DNA of 41,716 nucleotides from Candidatus Parabeggiatoa sp. nov. 2 (GCA_002085445.1 NBMI01000083.1:1-41716); one strand, 5' to 3'; counted from the first letter of the stretch, positions 8,179 through 16,933 are shown. Numbers and translations are program-made. The notes: generated by a model not told the origin, from the sequence alone.

Positions 8179-9234
8179 TTACCTCAATTTAAAAGCAATA
8201 GGAACAATTACCCAACCACTCACCGGTTTTCCCGCTTTTTTGGCTGGAACAAAACGCCACTTCCTGCTAACGGCTTTACGGGCAGCGTTATCCAGTCTTT
8301 TGAAACCGCTTGATTTGTTGATTTGCACCAAAGCGGCTCTACCATTTTGACTCACTTTAACTCGTAGCAAGACTGTCCCTTCTTCGCCTCGACGCTTTGA
8401 TATTCTTGGATAAGCGGGACGCGGGTTATGTAAATAAGCGGCTCGGTACGAGGCTGGGGTAGTTGCGCCACGTCGTGCCGCTTGACGGGCTTGCCCGGCT
8501 TGACTGCTTCGTCTCCTTTGCGGTTTACTCCTTTGCCTACGACTATTTTTGGCAGCAAAGGAGGAAGTTTTGCTAGAGGCGCTCCCAGCCTTTTTGATAC
8601 GTTGTTGTACCGGGTATGACTTTGCGATTGGCAATGCCGCGACTTTTTTGCGGATAGCGTGGTTTGAGCGCGATTTTTTCGCAGTTGCGATTTTCCGTTT
8701 TGCTGGTTTAGCCGATTTCCGTGGTTTAACGGATTTCCGCTTTGCTGGTTTAGCCGATTTCCGTGGTTTAACGGATTTCCGCTTTGCTCGTTTAACCGAT
8801 TTCCGTGATTTAACCGATTTCCGCTTTGCTCGTTTAATCGATTTCCGCTTTGCTCGTTTAACCGATTTCCGTGATTTAACCGATTTCCGCTTTACTCGTT
8901 TAACCGATTTCCGTGATTTAACCGATTTCCGCTTTACTCGTTTAACCGATTTCCGTGATTTAACCGATTTCCGTTTCGCTTGTTTGGCGACTTTTTTGGG
9001 CTTTTTTTTAACCACCTTTTTGGGCGGCAGTGGCACAGGTGCTTTTATCAGTGGCGGTGGTTTTACCACAGGCGGCGGTGGCGGAGTAATAATACTCACC
9101 ATAATCGGCTTAGGCGGTATTTGAGGCGTTTTTGCCGGCGCAAGTTGTATCACTTGCCACAACACCAGCGCGTGTAGTACCAATACCGCCACTAAAACCG
9201 GCACGGATTTAATTGCTTTAGCAAAATAACTCAT
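8179..9234 (-). CDS. tonB: TonB energy-transducing protein with an extended Lys/Arg-rich repeated spacer
   Basis: A 351-residue TonB, longer than the typical 240-280. It has one N-terminal membrane helix (about 10-32), a short Pro-rich stretch (49-71, PPPPP and PPLIKAPVPLPP), a strongly basic spacer, and the C-terminal TonB domain (about 264-351) with RPAYP, EGTVLLRVKVSQNG and a final W-x-F-x-P segment. The spacer at 85-182 is built from a 14-residue unit (KRKSVKSRKSVKRV and variants, later with Pro), encoded by a 42-bp tandem repeat at about 8690-8982. It should span the periplasm to outer-membrane receptors, the obvious local client being the copper receptor at 13139. It heads the tonB-exbB-exbD group. 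Confidence 0.92.
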   Translation of the reverse strand: MSYFAKAIKSVPVLVAVLVLHALVLWQVIQLAPAKTPQIPPKPIMVSIITPPPPPVVKPPPLIKAPVPLPPKKVVKKKPKKVAKQAKRKSVKSRKSVKRVKRKSVKSRKSVKRVKRKSVKSRKSVKRAKRKSIKRAKRKSVKSRKSVKRAKRKSVKPRKSAKPAKRKSVKPRKSAKPAKRKIATAKKSRSNHAIRKKVAALPIAKSYPVQQRIKKAGSASSKTSSFAAKNSRRQRSKPQRRRSSQAGQARQAARRGATTPASYRAAYLHNPRPAYPRISKRRGEEGTVLLRVKVSQNGRAALVQINKSSGFKRLDNAARKAVSRKWRFVPAKKAGKPVSGWVIVPIAFKLR

Positions 9235-9243
9235 ATTTTAGTT

Positions 9244-9300
9244 CAGTGATCCGTTATCAGTGATCCGTTATCAGTGATCCGTTATCAGTTATCAATGATC
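9244..9300. repeat. CAGTGATCCGTTAT tandem (period 14, two heptamers)
   Basis: Three to four copies lie just upstream of tonB. Further degenerate CAGTGA/TTATCAG units continue to 9480 and run into the end of the next gene. The hairpin AGTCTCC-TTTA-GGAGACT is at 9349-9366. Confidence 0.85.
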
Positions 9301-9468
9301 ATTTTCAGTGAGAAGTGTAAGTGCTCTAGATATTCAGATAATTAATTTAGTCTCCTTTAGGAGACTTGAGCTTTCAGACTGTTGGCTGCGAAATGATTTT
9401 TCTGAACATCTATCACTGCTCACTGATTCGCTTTTCAGTGAGAAGTGATCGTTCTCACTGATAACTGA

Positions 9469-10149
9469 TCACTGTTCACTGATCATAAACAAACCAAATA
9501 CAATCACTATTGTTCCAACCATTTGACGAACAATCGGTTTATGGGCAAATCGTGTCAACCATTGCGCGGTGACTCCCATCGCCAGCGACATAGGTAAAGT
9601 GCCTAACCCAAAAGCCAACATCAACAGCCCACCTTGCCAAGCACTGCACGATGCCAGTGAGAAAGCTAAGATACTGTAAACTAATCCACACGGCAGCCAT
9701 CCCCACACTAAACCAAATCCAAACGCCTCTAATGGATGCTTAACGGGAATAAAATGCCGCCCGAAGGGTTCAATTCTGCGCCACAGATGTGCCCCTATCT
9801 TTTCTAGGAAGCCCAAAGCTTGCCACCACCCGCCTATATATAATCCCAAAGCTATCACAAATAAGCCCGATATCCACGTCATTACGACATGGGGATTATT
9901 CAGTGAGAGATTTGGTACGAACAGTGCCCCTAACAAACCGACTAAAATGCCCGCCACTGTATAGCTGCTTATGCGCCCTAAGTTATAAATGAGTAAGTAA
10001 GGCCATAAGCGAGAGTATGATTGGTGTACATTGGCAGGTAAACTCATGGTTAAGGCACCAACAATGCTGCCACACATACCAATGCAGTGCGTAGCGCCCA
10101 ATAGTCCGGCGAAAAAGGCTGATAAGAAAGTCAATTCACTGAGAAGCAC
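9469..10149 (-). CDS. HCxGMCG-type TauE/SafE (UreH/DsbD_2-like) membrane protein
   Basis: A 226-residue integral membrane protein with about six helices. The first helix carries the signature THCIGMCGS (residues about 20-28), and a second cysteine site, WLPCGLVYS, lies near residue 152. These are marks of the 'sulfite exporter TauE/SafE' members close to the DsbD transmembrane family, often found beside copper-handling and cbb3-oxidase maturation genes. A metal or thiol-redox role is therefore more likely than sulfite export; this is inference. The start is GTG at 10149. The last residues (SEQ) and the stop are encoded by the dispersed CAGTGA repeat, so the natural C-terminus may have been slightly altered. 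Confidence 0.8.
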   Translation of the reverse strand: MLLSELTFLSAFFAGLLGATHCIGMCGSIVGALTMSLPANVHQSYSRLWPYLLIYNLGRISSYTVAGILVGLLGALFVPNLSLNNPHVVMTWISGLFVIALGLYIGGWWQALGFLEKIGAHLWRRIEPFGRHFIPVKHPLEAFGFGLVWGWLPCGLVYSILAFSLASCSAWQGGLLMLAFGLGTLPMSLAMGVTAQWLTRFAHKPIVRQMVGTIVIVFGLFMISEQ

Positions 10150-10194
10150 GTTTAAGTTTTTGGTTTAACGAATACGATACCTATTAAACAGAAA

Positions 10195-10500
10195 TTCCCC
10201 CTTTGGGGTTGACACTTACCACAGGTTTATCTCGCATAGCGAGTTACTGCGTTTCACTATTATCTCGCATAGCGAGTTACTGCGTTTCACATTCAACCCC
10301 TTCAGGGTTGACACTTTATTTGACGACTTACCACAGGTTTATTCATATTCAACCCCTTTGGGGTTGTGGCCCCCCCCCCCCTTGTCCCCCCAGGTTTCAC
10401 CTCAATGCCATATCGTACCGCTTTTCGGTGAGGGCAACCATAAAGGATTGCCCCTACACGACATGACGATTTGTAGGGGCAATCCCACGTGCAAAGCCCT
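10195..10500. repeat. Repeat cluster with C12 homopolymer
   Basis: The 355-bp gap between two minus-strand genes has no gene. It holds two copies of TATCTCGCATAGCGAGTTAC (10228 and 10261), each with the small palindrome CTCGC-ATA-GCGAG. It also has three CAACCCC...GGGGTTG-type palindromes, a run of 12 C (10370-10381) and the inverted pair GGGCAA(T)CC at about 10432-10493. Confidence 0.8.
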
Positions 10501-10504
10501 TAAC

Positions 10505-11455
10505 TTATTTTTTCAGACGATATAACAAAGTATCCCGCGTTAAGCCCAGTAACCGTGCTGCTTGGCTGCGATTGCCATAAGTTTTATGGAGGGCTTGGCG
10601 AATCATTTCAATTTCCAGTGCTTGGAGATTGATTCCCGTTTCTGGCAACGTAAATCCATCGCTTTGGTGAGAAGCCGCCGTTTTGTCTAACTGAATTTCA
10701 CGAGGCAAATTAGTCGGCTCAATGGTTTTGCCACTGAATAAAATTAACAAACGCTCACAAAAATTGCGTAATTCCCGAATATTGCCCGGCCATGTATAAC
10801 GACGTAACTGCTTGAGAGTCGCATTACTGTAATGCGGTGGGGGTAAATTGTGCTGTTGTGCGAGTTGCTTCGTGAACGTATGCTGCAACATTTCTAAATC
10901 ATCCAACCGTTTGCGTAAAGGCGGCAATTCTAACGGCACAATATTTAAACGGTAATATAAGTCCAGCCGAAATTCACTTCGTTGTGTTTGTACATATAAA
11001 TCGCGATGAGTCGCCGCAATAACGCGAGTATCAACCTTATCCGCCCGAGTTTTACCAATGACTTGACACTCGCCCGTTTCTAAAAAGCGCAATAATTTGG
11101 CTTGAATCGACAGCGGCAAATCTCCTACTTCATCCAAAAATAATGTGCCCCCATTAGCAGCCTGTATGCGCCCTTGCTGATCAGCAATAGCGCCAGTAAA
11201 TGCCCCTTTACGATGTCCAAATAATTCCGATTCTGCCAACGTTTCAGGCAACGCAGCACAATTAATAGCAATAAATGGGCCTTGTTTTCTGCGGCTATGC
11301 AGATGAATGGCTTGTGCCAAGAGTTCTTTGCCTGTGCCACTTTCACCCAAAATGAGTATCAAAACATCTGTCATGGCAACTATACGCGCTGCTCGGATAA
11401 CGGTGGCAAACTCGCTTGATTTTCCTAACAATTTTTTATCAAAGAAGTCTGACAT
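10505..11455 (-). CDS. Sigma-54-dependent transcriptional activator (AAA+ plus Fis-type HTH), no receiver domain
   Basis: About 316 residues. Almost from the start this is the central AAA+ domain: Walker A GESGTGKE, the sigma-54 contact loop GAFTGA, Walker B GGTLFLDEVGDL, and the FRLDLYYRLNIVPLELPPLR segment. It ends in a Fis-type helix-turn-helix with GNRSQAARLLGLTRDTL. It lacks the receiver or sensory domain of NtrC-type regulators, like PspF, so activity must be controlled by a partner or by expression. The start is ATG 11455; an in-frame TTG at 11464 would add three residues. A 16-bp palindrome lies 55 bases upstream. Targets are unknown, with the HCxGMCG gene downstream in the same direction. 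Confidence 0.9.
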   Translation of the reverse strand: MSDFFDKKLLGKSSEFATVIRAARIVAMTDVLILILGESGTGKELLAQAIHLHSRRKQGPFIAINCAALPETLAESELFGHRKGAFTGAIADQQGRIQAANGGTLFLDEVGDLPLSIQAKLLRFLETGECQVIGKTRADKVDTRVIAATHRDLYVQTQRSEFRLDLYYRLNIVPLELPPLRKRLDDLEMLQHTFTKQLAQQHNLPPPHYSNATLKQLRRYTWPGNIRELRNFCERLLILFSGKTIEPTNLPREIQLDKTAASHQSDGFTLPETGINLQALEIEMIRQALHKTYGNRSQAARLLGLTRDTLLYRLKK

Positions 11456-11509
11456 ATTTTTCAAAGCAGTCTATTAAAAAAAATAACACGATGAGATATA
11501 ACCTAAAAC

Positions 11510-11525
11510 TGTGTGAAATCACACA
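11510..11525. promoter_or_regulatory. Possible operator, CRP-like palindrome
   Basis: TGTGTGA-AA-TCACACA is a perfect 7-bp dyad. It matches 8 of 10 defined positions of TGTGA-N6-TCACA. It sits 55 bases upstream of the sigma-54 activator start. The regulator is unproven and chance remains possible in AT-rich DNA. Confidence 0.35.
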
Positions 11526-11719
11526 TTCATGCGCTTTAAAAAAATGAAGAGTCAAATGGTATATCAATGATAAATAATAAAAATTTCATTTTTTTACGGG
11601 ATGGTACAGTAAATGCTTTCTCTAAAAGAGTACTCCTATCAATGTAGTGATGTGACGGATACCATCCAAGAAAGGGATAGTAGGAGTTTGGCTCACGCCT
11701 CGCCTCAATGCTAAGCAAA

Positions 11720-11741
11720 AGCCTTGGCTTTTGCCAAGGCT
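11720..11741. repeat. Perfect 9-bp hairpin
   Basis: AGCCTTGGC-TTTT-GCCAAGGCT. It sits in the long gap 11465-13138. Between 11526 and 12420 I see no convincing gene, only AT-rich sequence and small palindromes such as CAACCC...GGGTTG near 11791. Confidence 0.55.
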
Positions 11742-12428
11742 GCGATTAAAAAACCTTTTCGTCAAGCGAAAACTTTTGCCTGTCGAGTTACAACCCTAAC
11801 GGGTTGAATAGCTCTCTCGATGCTAATGGCTTTAGCCATAAGCTTAGTAACGTGAGCTCGACTTTAAATATCAAGGCCGGTTATAAAATTATTAGTTATA
11901 TCACTTATTTAGTGATAATGACATCATTAAATCAGTTAAAAAAAAACACCTAAGCTGTACTGGTTCATTCCAGTTGATGGCCCACAAATAAGGGTTATTC
12001 ACGTATTAATAGTAAGTGTTTAATATCAAAATTTTTTTTGAATCAAATAATTGTAATCAATAACTTGATTAACATAAGATTTATATAAGTTATTGAAAAG
12101 TAGAACTCACGTTAGTATTGACTCCTCGCCTCCCCGACTGGATCGTCTCTGTCGCAGTCCTCGCCAGTCCGTTTGCCTACCATCACTACTTGTACCGGAC
12201 TACCTTATAGTAGTTTGAATGCTATTTATAGTGTTATTTTACTCATTTTAATTTAATTACCAACTAAGCTAATTTTAGGACTCTGTAAATTGAACTTATA
12301 TAAATTTAACTATGAGAAAAGTCAGTAAGGCTTTACTGGCTTGTAGCATGATTTCTTTATCATCAAAACCTCGGAAAACTTTTTTGCACTTACATAAATA
12401 CAGTCCACGTAAAATCAAAAAATGACTG

Positions 12429-12750
12429 AGTTTTCCGACGTTTCCAGAAATGTTACAAAGCTAAAGCTTTGTACGGAAAAGCCCTGTTTTGAAAAGAGTT
12501 ACAAATTTTCCGACGTTTGCATAAATGTTACAAAGCTAAAGCTTTGTACGAAAAAGCCCGGCTTTAAAAAGAAAAGAGTTACAAATTTTACGACGTTTGC
12601 TAGAAATGTTACAAAGCTAAAGCTTTCTTTAAAAAGAAAAGAGTTACAAATTTTCCGACGTTTGCATAAATGTTACAAAGCTAAAACTTTGTACGAAAAA
12701 GCCCGGCTTTAAAAAGAAAAGAGTTACAAAGCTAAAGCTTTGTATTCCAT
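12429..12750. repeat. Tandem repeat of about 70-85 bp, four units
   Basis: Units begin near 12434, 12509, 12590 and 12652 with TTTTCCGACGTTTGC-like phrases. Each contains the palindrome ACAAAGCT-AA-AGCTTTGT (one unit keeps only part) and most end with GTTACAAATTTT. Isolated ACAAAGCTAAAGCTTTGT palindromes follow at about 12726 and 13079. The 96-codon open frame across the array is only translated repeat. Confidence 0.85.
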
Positions 12751-12802
12751 CACAAAGCTAAGGCTTAGTATTCCATCACCTATAAAGAATAAGAACAACT
12801 AT

Positions 12803-12937
12803 ACTCAAGAAGGGAACAAATTGGACTTTTTGAGAAACAAAAATACCCCAGTGTAACTACCTTCAAGCCCCAACGGGGCGATATTAATATAGCCTGGGGC
12901 TGCGCCCCAGGAAATAAAAGTTATGCCCACGTTGAGT
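12803..12937. mobile_element. Small MITE-like insertion, about 135 bp, inside the duplicated receptor 5' end
   Basis: The element starts ACTCAAGAAGGG and ends CCCACGTTGAGT, giving short imperfect inverted ends. CTAT flanks both sides (12799-12802 and 12938-12941). The intact copy of the same sequence just before the receptor gene has one uninterrupted CTAT (13135-13138). The interior carries GCCCC-AAC-GGGGC and CCTGGGGC-TGC-GCCCCAGG hairpins plus GATATTAATATAGCC, shared with 7901-7928 and 34526-34553. Confidence 0.75.
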
Positions 12938-12941
12938 CTAT

Positions 12942-13058
12942 ATGAAACGTAAACCGCGTTTTTTTGTCTTTTGGGTGTCGTTTTAGTAATCACTCCAATA
13001 ACTTTGCTGGCATAAAAACCAACAACGTTGCCCACTGTCACAGTCGAAGGATAAATTC
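12942..13058 (+). pseudogene. Decayed duplicate of the 5' end of the copper-receptor gene
   Basis: From ATG 12942 the sequence follows the first 37-38 codons of the receptor gene at 13139 with few changes (shared ATGAAACGTAAACCGC start, CACTCCAATAACT, CACTGTCACAGTCGAAGG). It has lost one base near 12960, which shifts frame, and carries a TAA where the receptor has the AEE of its signal-peptide end. The upstream 50 bases are also duplicated, so the event copied the promoter-proximal region in tandem. It cannot encode a receptor. Confidence 0.85.
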
Positions 13059-13138
13059 GATAGAATTGTTGCAAAGTTACAAAGCTAAAGCTTTGTATTC
13101 CATCACAACCATCACCTATAAAGAATAAGAACAACTAT

Positions 13139-15208
13139 ATGAAACGTAAACCGCTTTTTTTTGGTGTTTTGGGTGTCGTTTTGGTAATCACTCCAATAAC
13201 TCTGCTGGCAGAAGAACCAACAACGTTGCCCACTGTCACAGTCGAAGGAGAAAGTCTACCTGAGCCGGGCATTTCACGCGAAAAACCTGAAGACGTTTTA
13301 GGAACGCCAGTAGATGCAGGTGACTTTTTACGCGCTATCCCCGGCGTATCTGGCACACGCATGGGTGGACATGGTATTGATCCCATTATTCGTGGGCAAA
13401 AGCAAACGCAACTTAACATTTTGCTAGACGGTGCTTATGTTCACGGTGGTTGCCCTAATCGCATGGATCCGCCAACGGCCTATTCGCCAGTAGAAACTTA
13501 CGACAGTGTGACAGTGCTCAAAGGTTCTCAAACCGTTATTTATGGCGGTGGCGGTAGTGGTGGCACCGTGTTGTTTGAACGAAAAACGCCCCGTTTAACC
13601 GAAGACAAATTCATTCGGGGTAAAGTCGGCGCTGGCTATACCACCAATTCTGCCGCTAAAGAACTTTTTGGTGATGTCACGGCCGGTACCACGCAAGGTT
13701 TTGCGCGTGGCATTATTGAATACAAGGATGCCGACAACTATGAAGATGGTGATGGCAATGAAACCCGTTCCGCCTTCTCCACCCAAACAGGCAACTTCAT
13801 TTTGGGCTACACGCCCAGTGAAAAGACGCGCTTTGAAATCGGTTTTGAGGCCTCTCGCATTGATGATGTTTTATATGCGGGCGCTGGCATGGACGCGCCC
13901 AAGGCCGATAACAATACCATTCGTTTGAAATACGAAAACGAGTGGGGAACTAAGGCCGAAGTTTATCACTCCAAAGTCGAACATCTGATGGATAATTACT
14001 CTCTGCGTTCTCTATCCGCCCCGATGAAAATGCGAGTGCCGGCCAAATCCAAAACGCAAGGCGGGCGTTTGAGTCACAACTGGATAATGGACAACGAGAT
14101 GGAATGGACGACGGGCATCGACTATCAACACAATAATCGGGACGCCAATCGTTTTGCCGGCCCGCCAAACGTCGCCAGCCCAACCAACCTTCAGTCAATT
14201 ATGTGGCCGGATGTTGATTTAAAACAGTTCGGATTGTTTGGTGAAATGCTGATGCCTGTCGGTGAAGTCGATATGCTCAAGACGGGTTTGCGCTATGATC
14301 GAATAACAAGCGAAGCCAGTCGGATTAGTCAAGCCGACATGGGTGGAGTCACGCCCAACAACTTATATAAGAAGTATTATGGCAAAAATGCTGACGCTCA
14401 CAATGAAAACAATCTCGGTGGTTTTATCCGCTATGAACAGGGTTTGAGCGACGACGAAGGTTTTGTCTTTGTCAGTCTTAGTCGCAGTGTACGCACCGCC
14501 GACGCGACGGAACGTTTTTTAGCGACCAATAACACGAATGCCATGATGCGTTGGATCGGAAATCCTGATTTAGCGCCGGAAAAACATCACCAGCTCGAAT
14601 TGGGCTTATCATTGCCGCGTGAACGCTGGGATATAGGCGCGTCGGTGTACTACAATCATGTGAGCGACTATATTTTAAAAGATCGCGCCCATGCCCAAGA
14701 CGGTATCTGGCAAAACGATAACACCAGCATTTATCGCAACATCAATGCACGGCTTTACGGTTTGGAATGGGAAACCAATGTGAAGTGGAATAGCAACCTC
14801 ACAGGCGGCATAAGCCTCGCTTATGTCCATGCCACTAACACCACCGATGATCGCCCTATTGCCCAAACGCCACCACTGACAAGCACCCTCAGTCTGGATT
14901 ACAAACAAGCGATGTGGCATTTAGGTAGCAAGTTACGATATGCAGCCAAACAGAGTCGAGTGGATGATGATGCCAAAACCGGTAGTGGTTTAGATGCAGA
15001 ACAGACACCAAGCTTCACGGTACTAGACTTTTATGGCAGTATGGATATCAACAAGCAGACTTTGATAAAACTGGGTGTCAACAATATTTTTGACAACACC
15101 TACGCCTACCATGTCAACCGTGCCAATATCGATCCTTTCAATCCTGATCCCATCCAAGTCAACGAACCAGGGCGAACGTTTTGGCTCAACCTCACGATGG
15201 AATTTTAA
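13139..15208 (+). CDS. oprC: TonB-dependent outer-membrane copper receptor, OprC/NosA type
   Basis: A 689-residue receptor with a signal peptide (1-24, ending LLA), a TonB-box-like TVTVEG (33-38), a plug domain with the VLKGSQTVIYGGG turn, and a 22-strand-type barrel ending in an aromatic residue (TMEF). The family call rests on the plug motif GGCPNRMDPP with C105 and M109, plus H282-L-M284 in the barrel. Together these match the CxxxM/HxM copper site known for Pseudomonas OprC. It should import copper using the TonB-ExbB-ExbD motor encoded at 6.5-9.2 kb. No clear Shine-Dalgarno precedes ATG 13139. A broken copy of its own 5' end lies upstream. Confidence 0.9.
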   Translation: MKRKPLFFGVLGVVLVITPITLLAEEPTTLPTVTVEGESLPEPGISREKPEDVLGTPVDAGDFLRAIPGVSGTRMGGHGIDPIIRGQKQTQLNILLDGAYVHGGCPNRMDPPTAYSPVETYDSVTVLKGSQTVIYGGGGSGGTVLFERKTPRLTEDKFIRGKVGAGYTTNSAAKELFGDVTAGTTQGFARGIIEYKDADNYEDGDGNETRSAFSTQTGNFILGYTPSEKTRFEIGFEASRIDDVLYAGAGMDAPKADNNTIRLKYENEWGTKAEVYHSKVEHLMDNYSLRSLSAPMKMRVPAKSKTQGGRLSHNWIMDNEMEWTTGIDYQHNNRDANRFAGPPNVASPTNLQSIMWPDVDLKQFGLFGEMLMPVGEVDMLKTGLRYDRITSEASRISQADMGGVTPNNLYKKYYGKNADAHNENNLGGFIRYEQGLSDDEGFVFVSLSRSVRTADATERFLATNNTNAMMRWIGNPDLAPEKHHQLELGLSLPRERWDIGASVYYNHVSDYILKDRAHAQDGIWQNDNTSIYRNINARLYGLEWETNVKWNSNLTGGISLAYVHATNTTDDRPIAQTPPLTSTLSLDYKQAMWHLGSKLRYAAKQSRVDDDAKTGSGLDAEQTPSFTVLDFYGSMDINKQTLIKLGVNNIFDNTYAYHVNRANIDPFNPDPIQVNEPGRTFWLNLTMEF

Positions 15209-15211
15209 GTT

Positions 15212-15290
15212 GGAGTCCAAACTTGAGTTTCCGTCCAAACTTTAGAGTCCAAACCTTCAGGTTTGGACAGCCCAAACTTCCGTCCAAACA
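15212..15290. repeat. Degenerate CCAAACTTTAG-family units
   Basis: Several GGAGTCCAAACTT and GTCCAAAC units follow the receptor stop. They are related to the hairpin blocks at 1.2-4.9 kb but are more scrambled. Confidence 0.7.
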
Positions 15291-15319
15291 ACAAGTTTTT
15301 CTCCGAAAAACTTTAGCCT

Positions 15320-15510
15320 GAAAAACACCTACAAAAAGTATCAATAATGAAGCGCGACAGAGGGCCCCTTACTAATAATTAATGATTAATAATTAATTGT
15401 TAATTATTAATTTATGGCCCTCAAAATCGAAAAGGCCAAATAACCCTAAAAAAATAGGTCAATTACAGGGGCCAGCGTATCACTACTCTGCCTTCCTTAC
15501 GTTGTTTACG
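15320..15510. repeat. Dispersed repeat shared with 6290-6456
   Basis: Shared phrases include AAAAAGTAT, ATGGCCCTCAAAATCGA, GCGTATCACTACT and TGCCTTCCTTACGTT. This copy has extra ATTAATG/TAATTATTAA units inserted at about 15370-15412. Confidence 0.75.
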
Positions 15511-15570
15511 TGAGGCGATAAATCGCCTACTACAAACGGGCCTTTTTCTTAATTTAATGGCATTGGACTC

Positions 15571-15687
15571 TTCACAATTCACACAATTCACACAATTCAC
15601 ACAATTCACCATTCACCATTCACAATTCACCATTCATCATTCACAATTCACCATTCATCATTCACAATTCACCATTCATCATTCACA
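15571..15687. repeat. ATTCACA/ATTCACC/ATTCATC array
   Basis: It begins as a period-9 CACAATTCA tract and changes to period 7 (ATTCACC, ATTCACA, ATTCATC in rotation). It ends about 30 bases from the stop of the minus-strand amidase. Read in that gene's direction it contains TGA in all three frames. Confidence 0.9.
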
Positions 15688-15715
15688 TTTTCACCACCCC
15701 ACCCCTTGCCCCTTG

Positions 15716-16933
15716 TTATCGACGCGCTAATAGTGTGTCCGGCGGTGCATGACTGGCAAAATATTGACGTATTCCCGCCATAATGGCAACCGCCATGCGG
15801 CGACGATATTTCTGATCGCTGAGTTTCTTTTCCTCCCTCGGGCTAGAGATAAATCCCGTTTCTACCAAAATGGAAGGAATATCTGGCGAGCGCAAGACCA
15901 TAAAATTGGCTCGCTGCACTCGAAAGAAGTGAATTTTACTGACTTTTCTTAAGGCCTTTAAGACTTTTTGACCAACGTAGGCACTGGCTTCCAAAGTGCC
16001 TGCCTGTGAAAGATCAAGCAGCACTTGAGCCAATAAACCATCCTTGTCACTTAAACTCACACCCCCTATCAAATCGGCCGCATTTTCTTTTTCAGCTAGC
16101 CACCTTGCGGCCTCACTACTAGCTCCACTGCGCGAGAGCATGTAGACTGATGTGCCTTGTACTCTGTTGTCATCGGGATAAGCATCGGCATGGAGAGAAA
16201 TAAATAAATCGGCTTGATATTGACGCGCTAATTCAAGACGTTTGCTCAGCGATAGAAAATAGTCACCGTTACGGATAAGCACGGCACGCATTCCACGCTC
16301 TTTGGCGACTAAGTTCGCTAATTCTCTAGCTATGGCTAAAGCGACATCTTTTTCCATCGTTCCGCCCAGTCCTATGGCACCAGAGTCGATGCCACCGTGC
16401 CCGGCATCAATGGCTATCACTATATCGCGTCCAATCGAAGCCTTTTTCTGCTGTCTCGTTGGAGCTTGGGTTTGCTCAGAGACAGTGTGTTGTGAGCGAC
16501 TCGCGGGCGTCTTTGACTTTTTTTCGCTAGACGCAGAGGAAGTACGCTTTAATGTGTTAATATCAATAACTAGGCGCTGTTTGTTGGTGTCATCGGGTTT
16601 CAGCAAAAAACTTTTAGTACGCACGGAGGCTTTTAAATCTAATACTACCCGTAAGTTATTTTGGTTGCGAGGCGCACTGCGGATATTTGTCACTAACGCT
16701 GATTTGGGGGGACGTACCAAGCGTTTGACCAATTTAGTATTTTTGAGATCAATGACCAGTCGATAAGGGGATTTTAGGGTAAAAATATTATGTGTCACGG
16801 GGGCACTGAGTTCAAAAACTAAGCGCAGGTGATGATGTGCCGGTTTCCAAAAACGCACATCAAGAATTTGCACGGGCTGGGCTAAACAAGAAAAAGACAG
16901 TACCAATAGTGAGAGGGCCGTTAATAACCGCAT
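15716..16933 (-). CDS. amiC: N-acetylmuramoyl-L-alanine amidase, AmiC type
   Basis: The 405-residue enzyme has a signal peptide (MRLLTALS..., cut after CLA near residue 18), an AMIN domain (about 20-125) that targets the septum, a Ser/Gln-rich linker (about 128-165), and a zinc amidase_3 domain. The zinc and catalytic residues are visible as H179 (DAGHGG), E194 (GTMEKD), H248 (LHADA) and E358 (VETGF). It cleaves peptide stems from glycan during daughter-cell separation. I chose ATG 16933 because GGAG lies 6 bases upstream; an in-frame ATG at 16951 has no such site and would spoil the signal peptide. There is no LysM domain. No division genes are adjacent. Confidence 0.93.
   Translation of the reverse strand: MRLLTALSLLVLSFSCLAQPVQILDVRFWKPAHHHLRLVFELSAPVTHNIFTLKSPYRLVIDLKNTKLVKRLVRPPKSALVTNIRSAPRNQNNLRVVLDLKASVRTKSFLLKPDDTNKQRLVIDINTLKRTSSASSEKKSKTPASRSQHTVSEQTQAPTRQQKKASIGRDIVIAIDAGHGGIDSGAIGLGGTMEKDVALAIARELANLVAKERGMRAVLIRNGDYFLSLSKRLELARQYQADLFISLHADAYPDDNRVQGTSVYMLSRSGASSEAARWLAEKENAADLIGGVSLSDKDGLLAQVLLDLSQAGTLEASAYVGQKVLKALRKVSKIHFFRVQRANFMVLRSPDIPSILVETGFISSPREEKKLSDQKYRRRMAVAIMAGIRQYFASHAPPDTLLARR

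Noticed and set aside
8549..9124. 191-codon plus-strand frame rich in FRFAGLADFRGLTDF repeats
   Set aside because: It is the antisense shadow of the TonB basic repeat; the minus-strand frame has clear TonB domains.
12422..12712. 96-codon frame over the tandem palindromes
   Set aside because: The residues repeat with the DNA units and change frame between units; no family or start signal.
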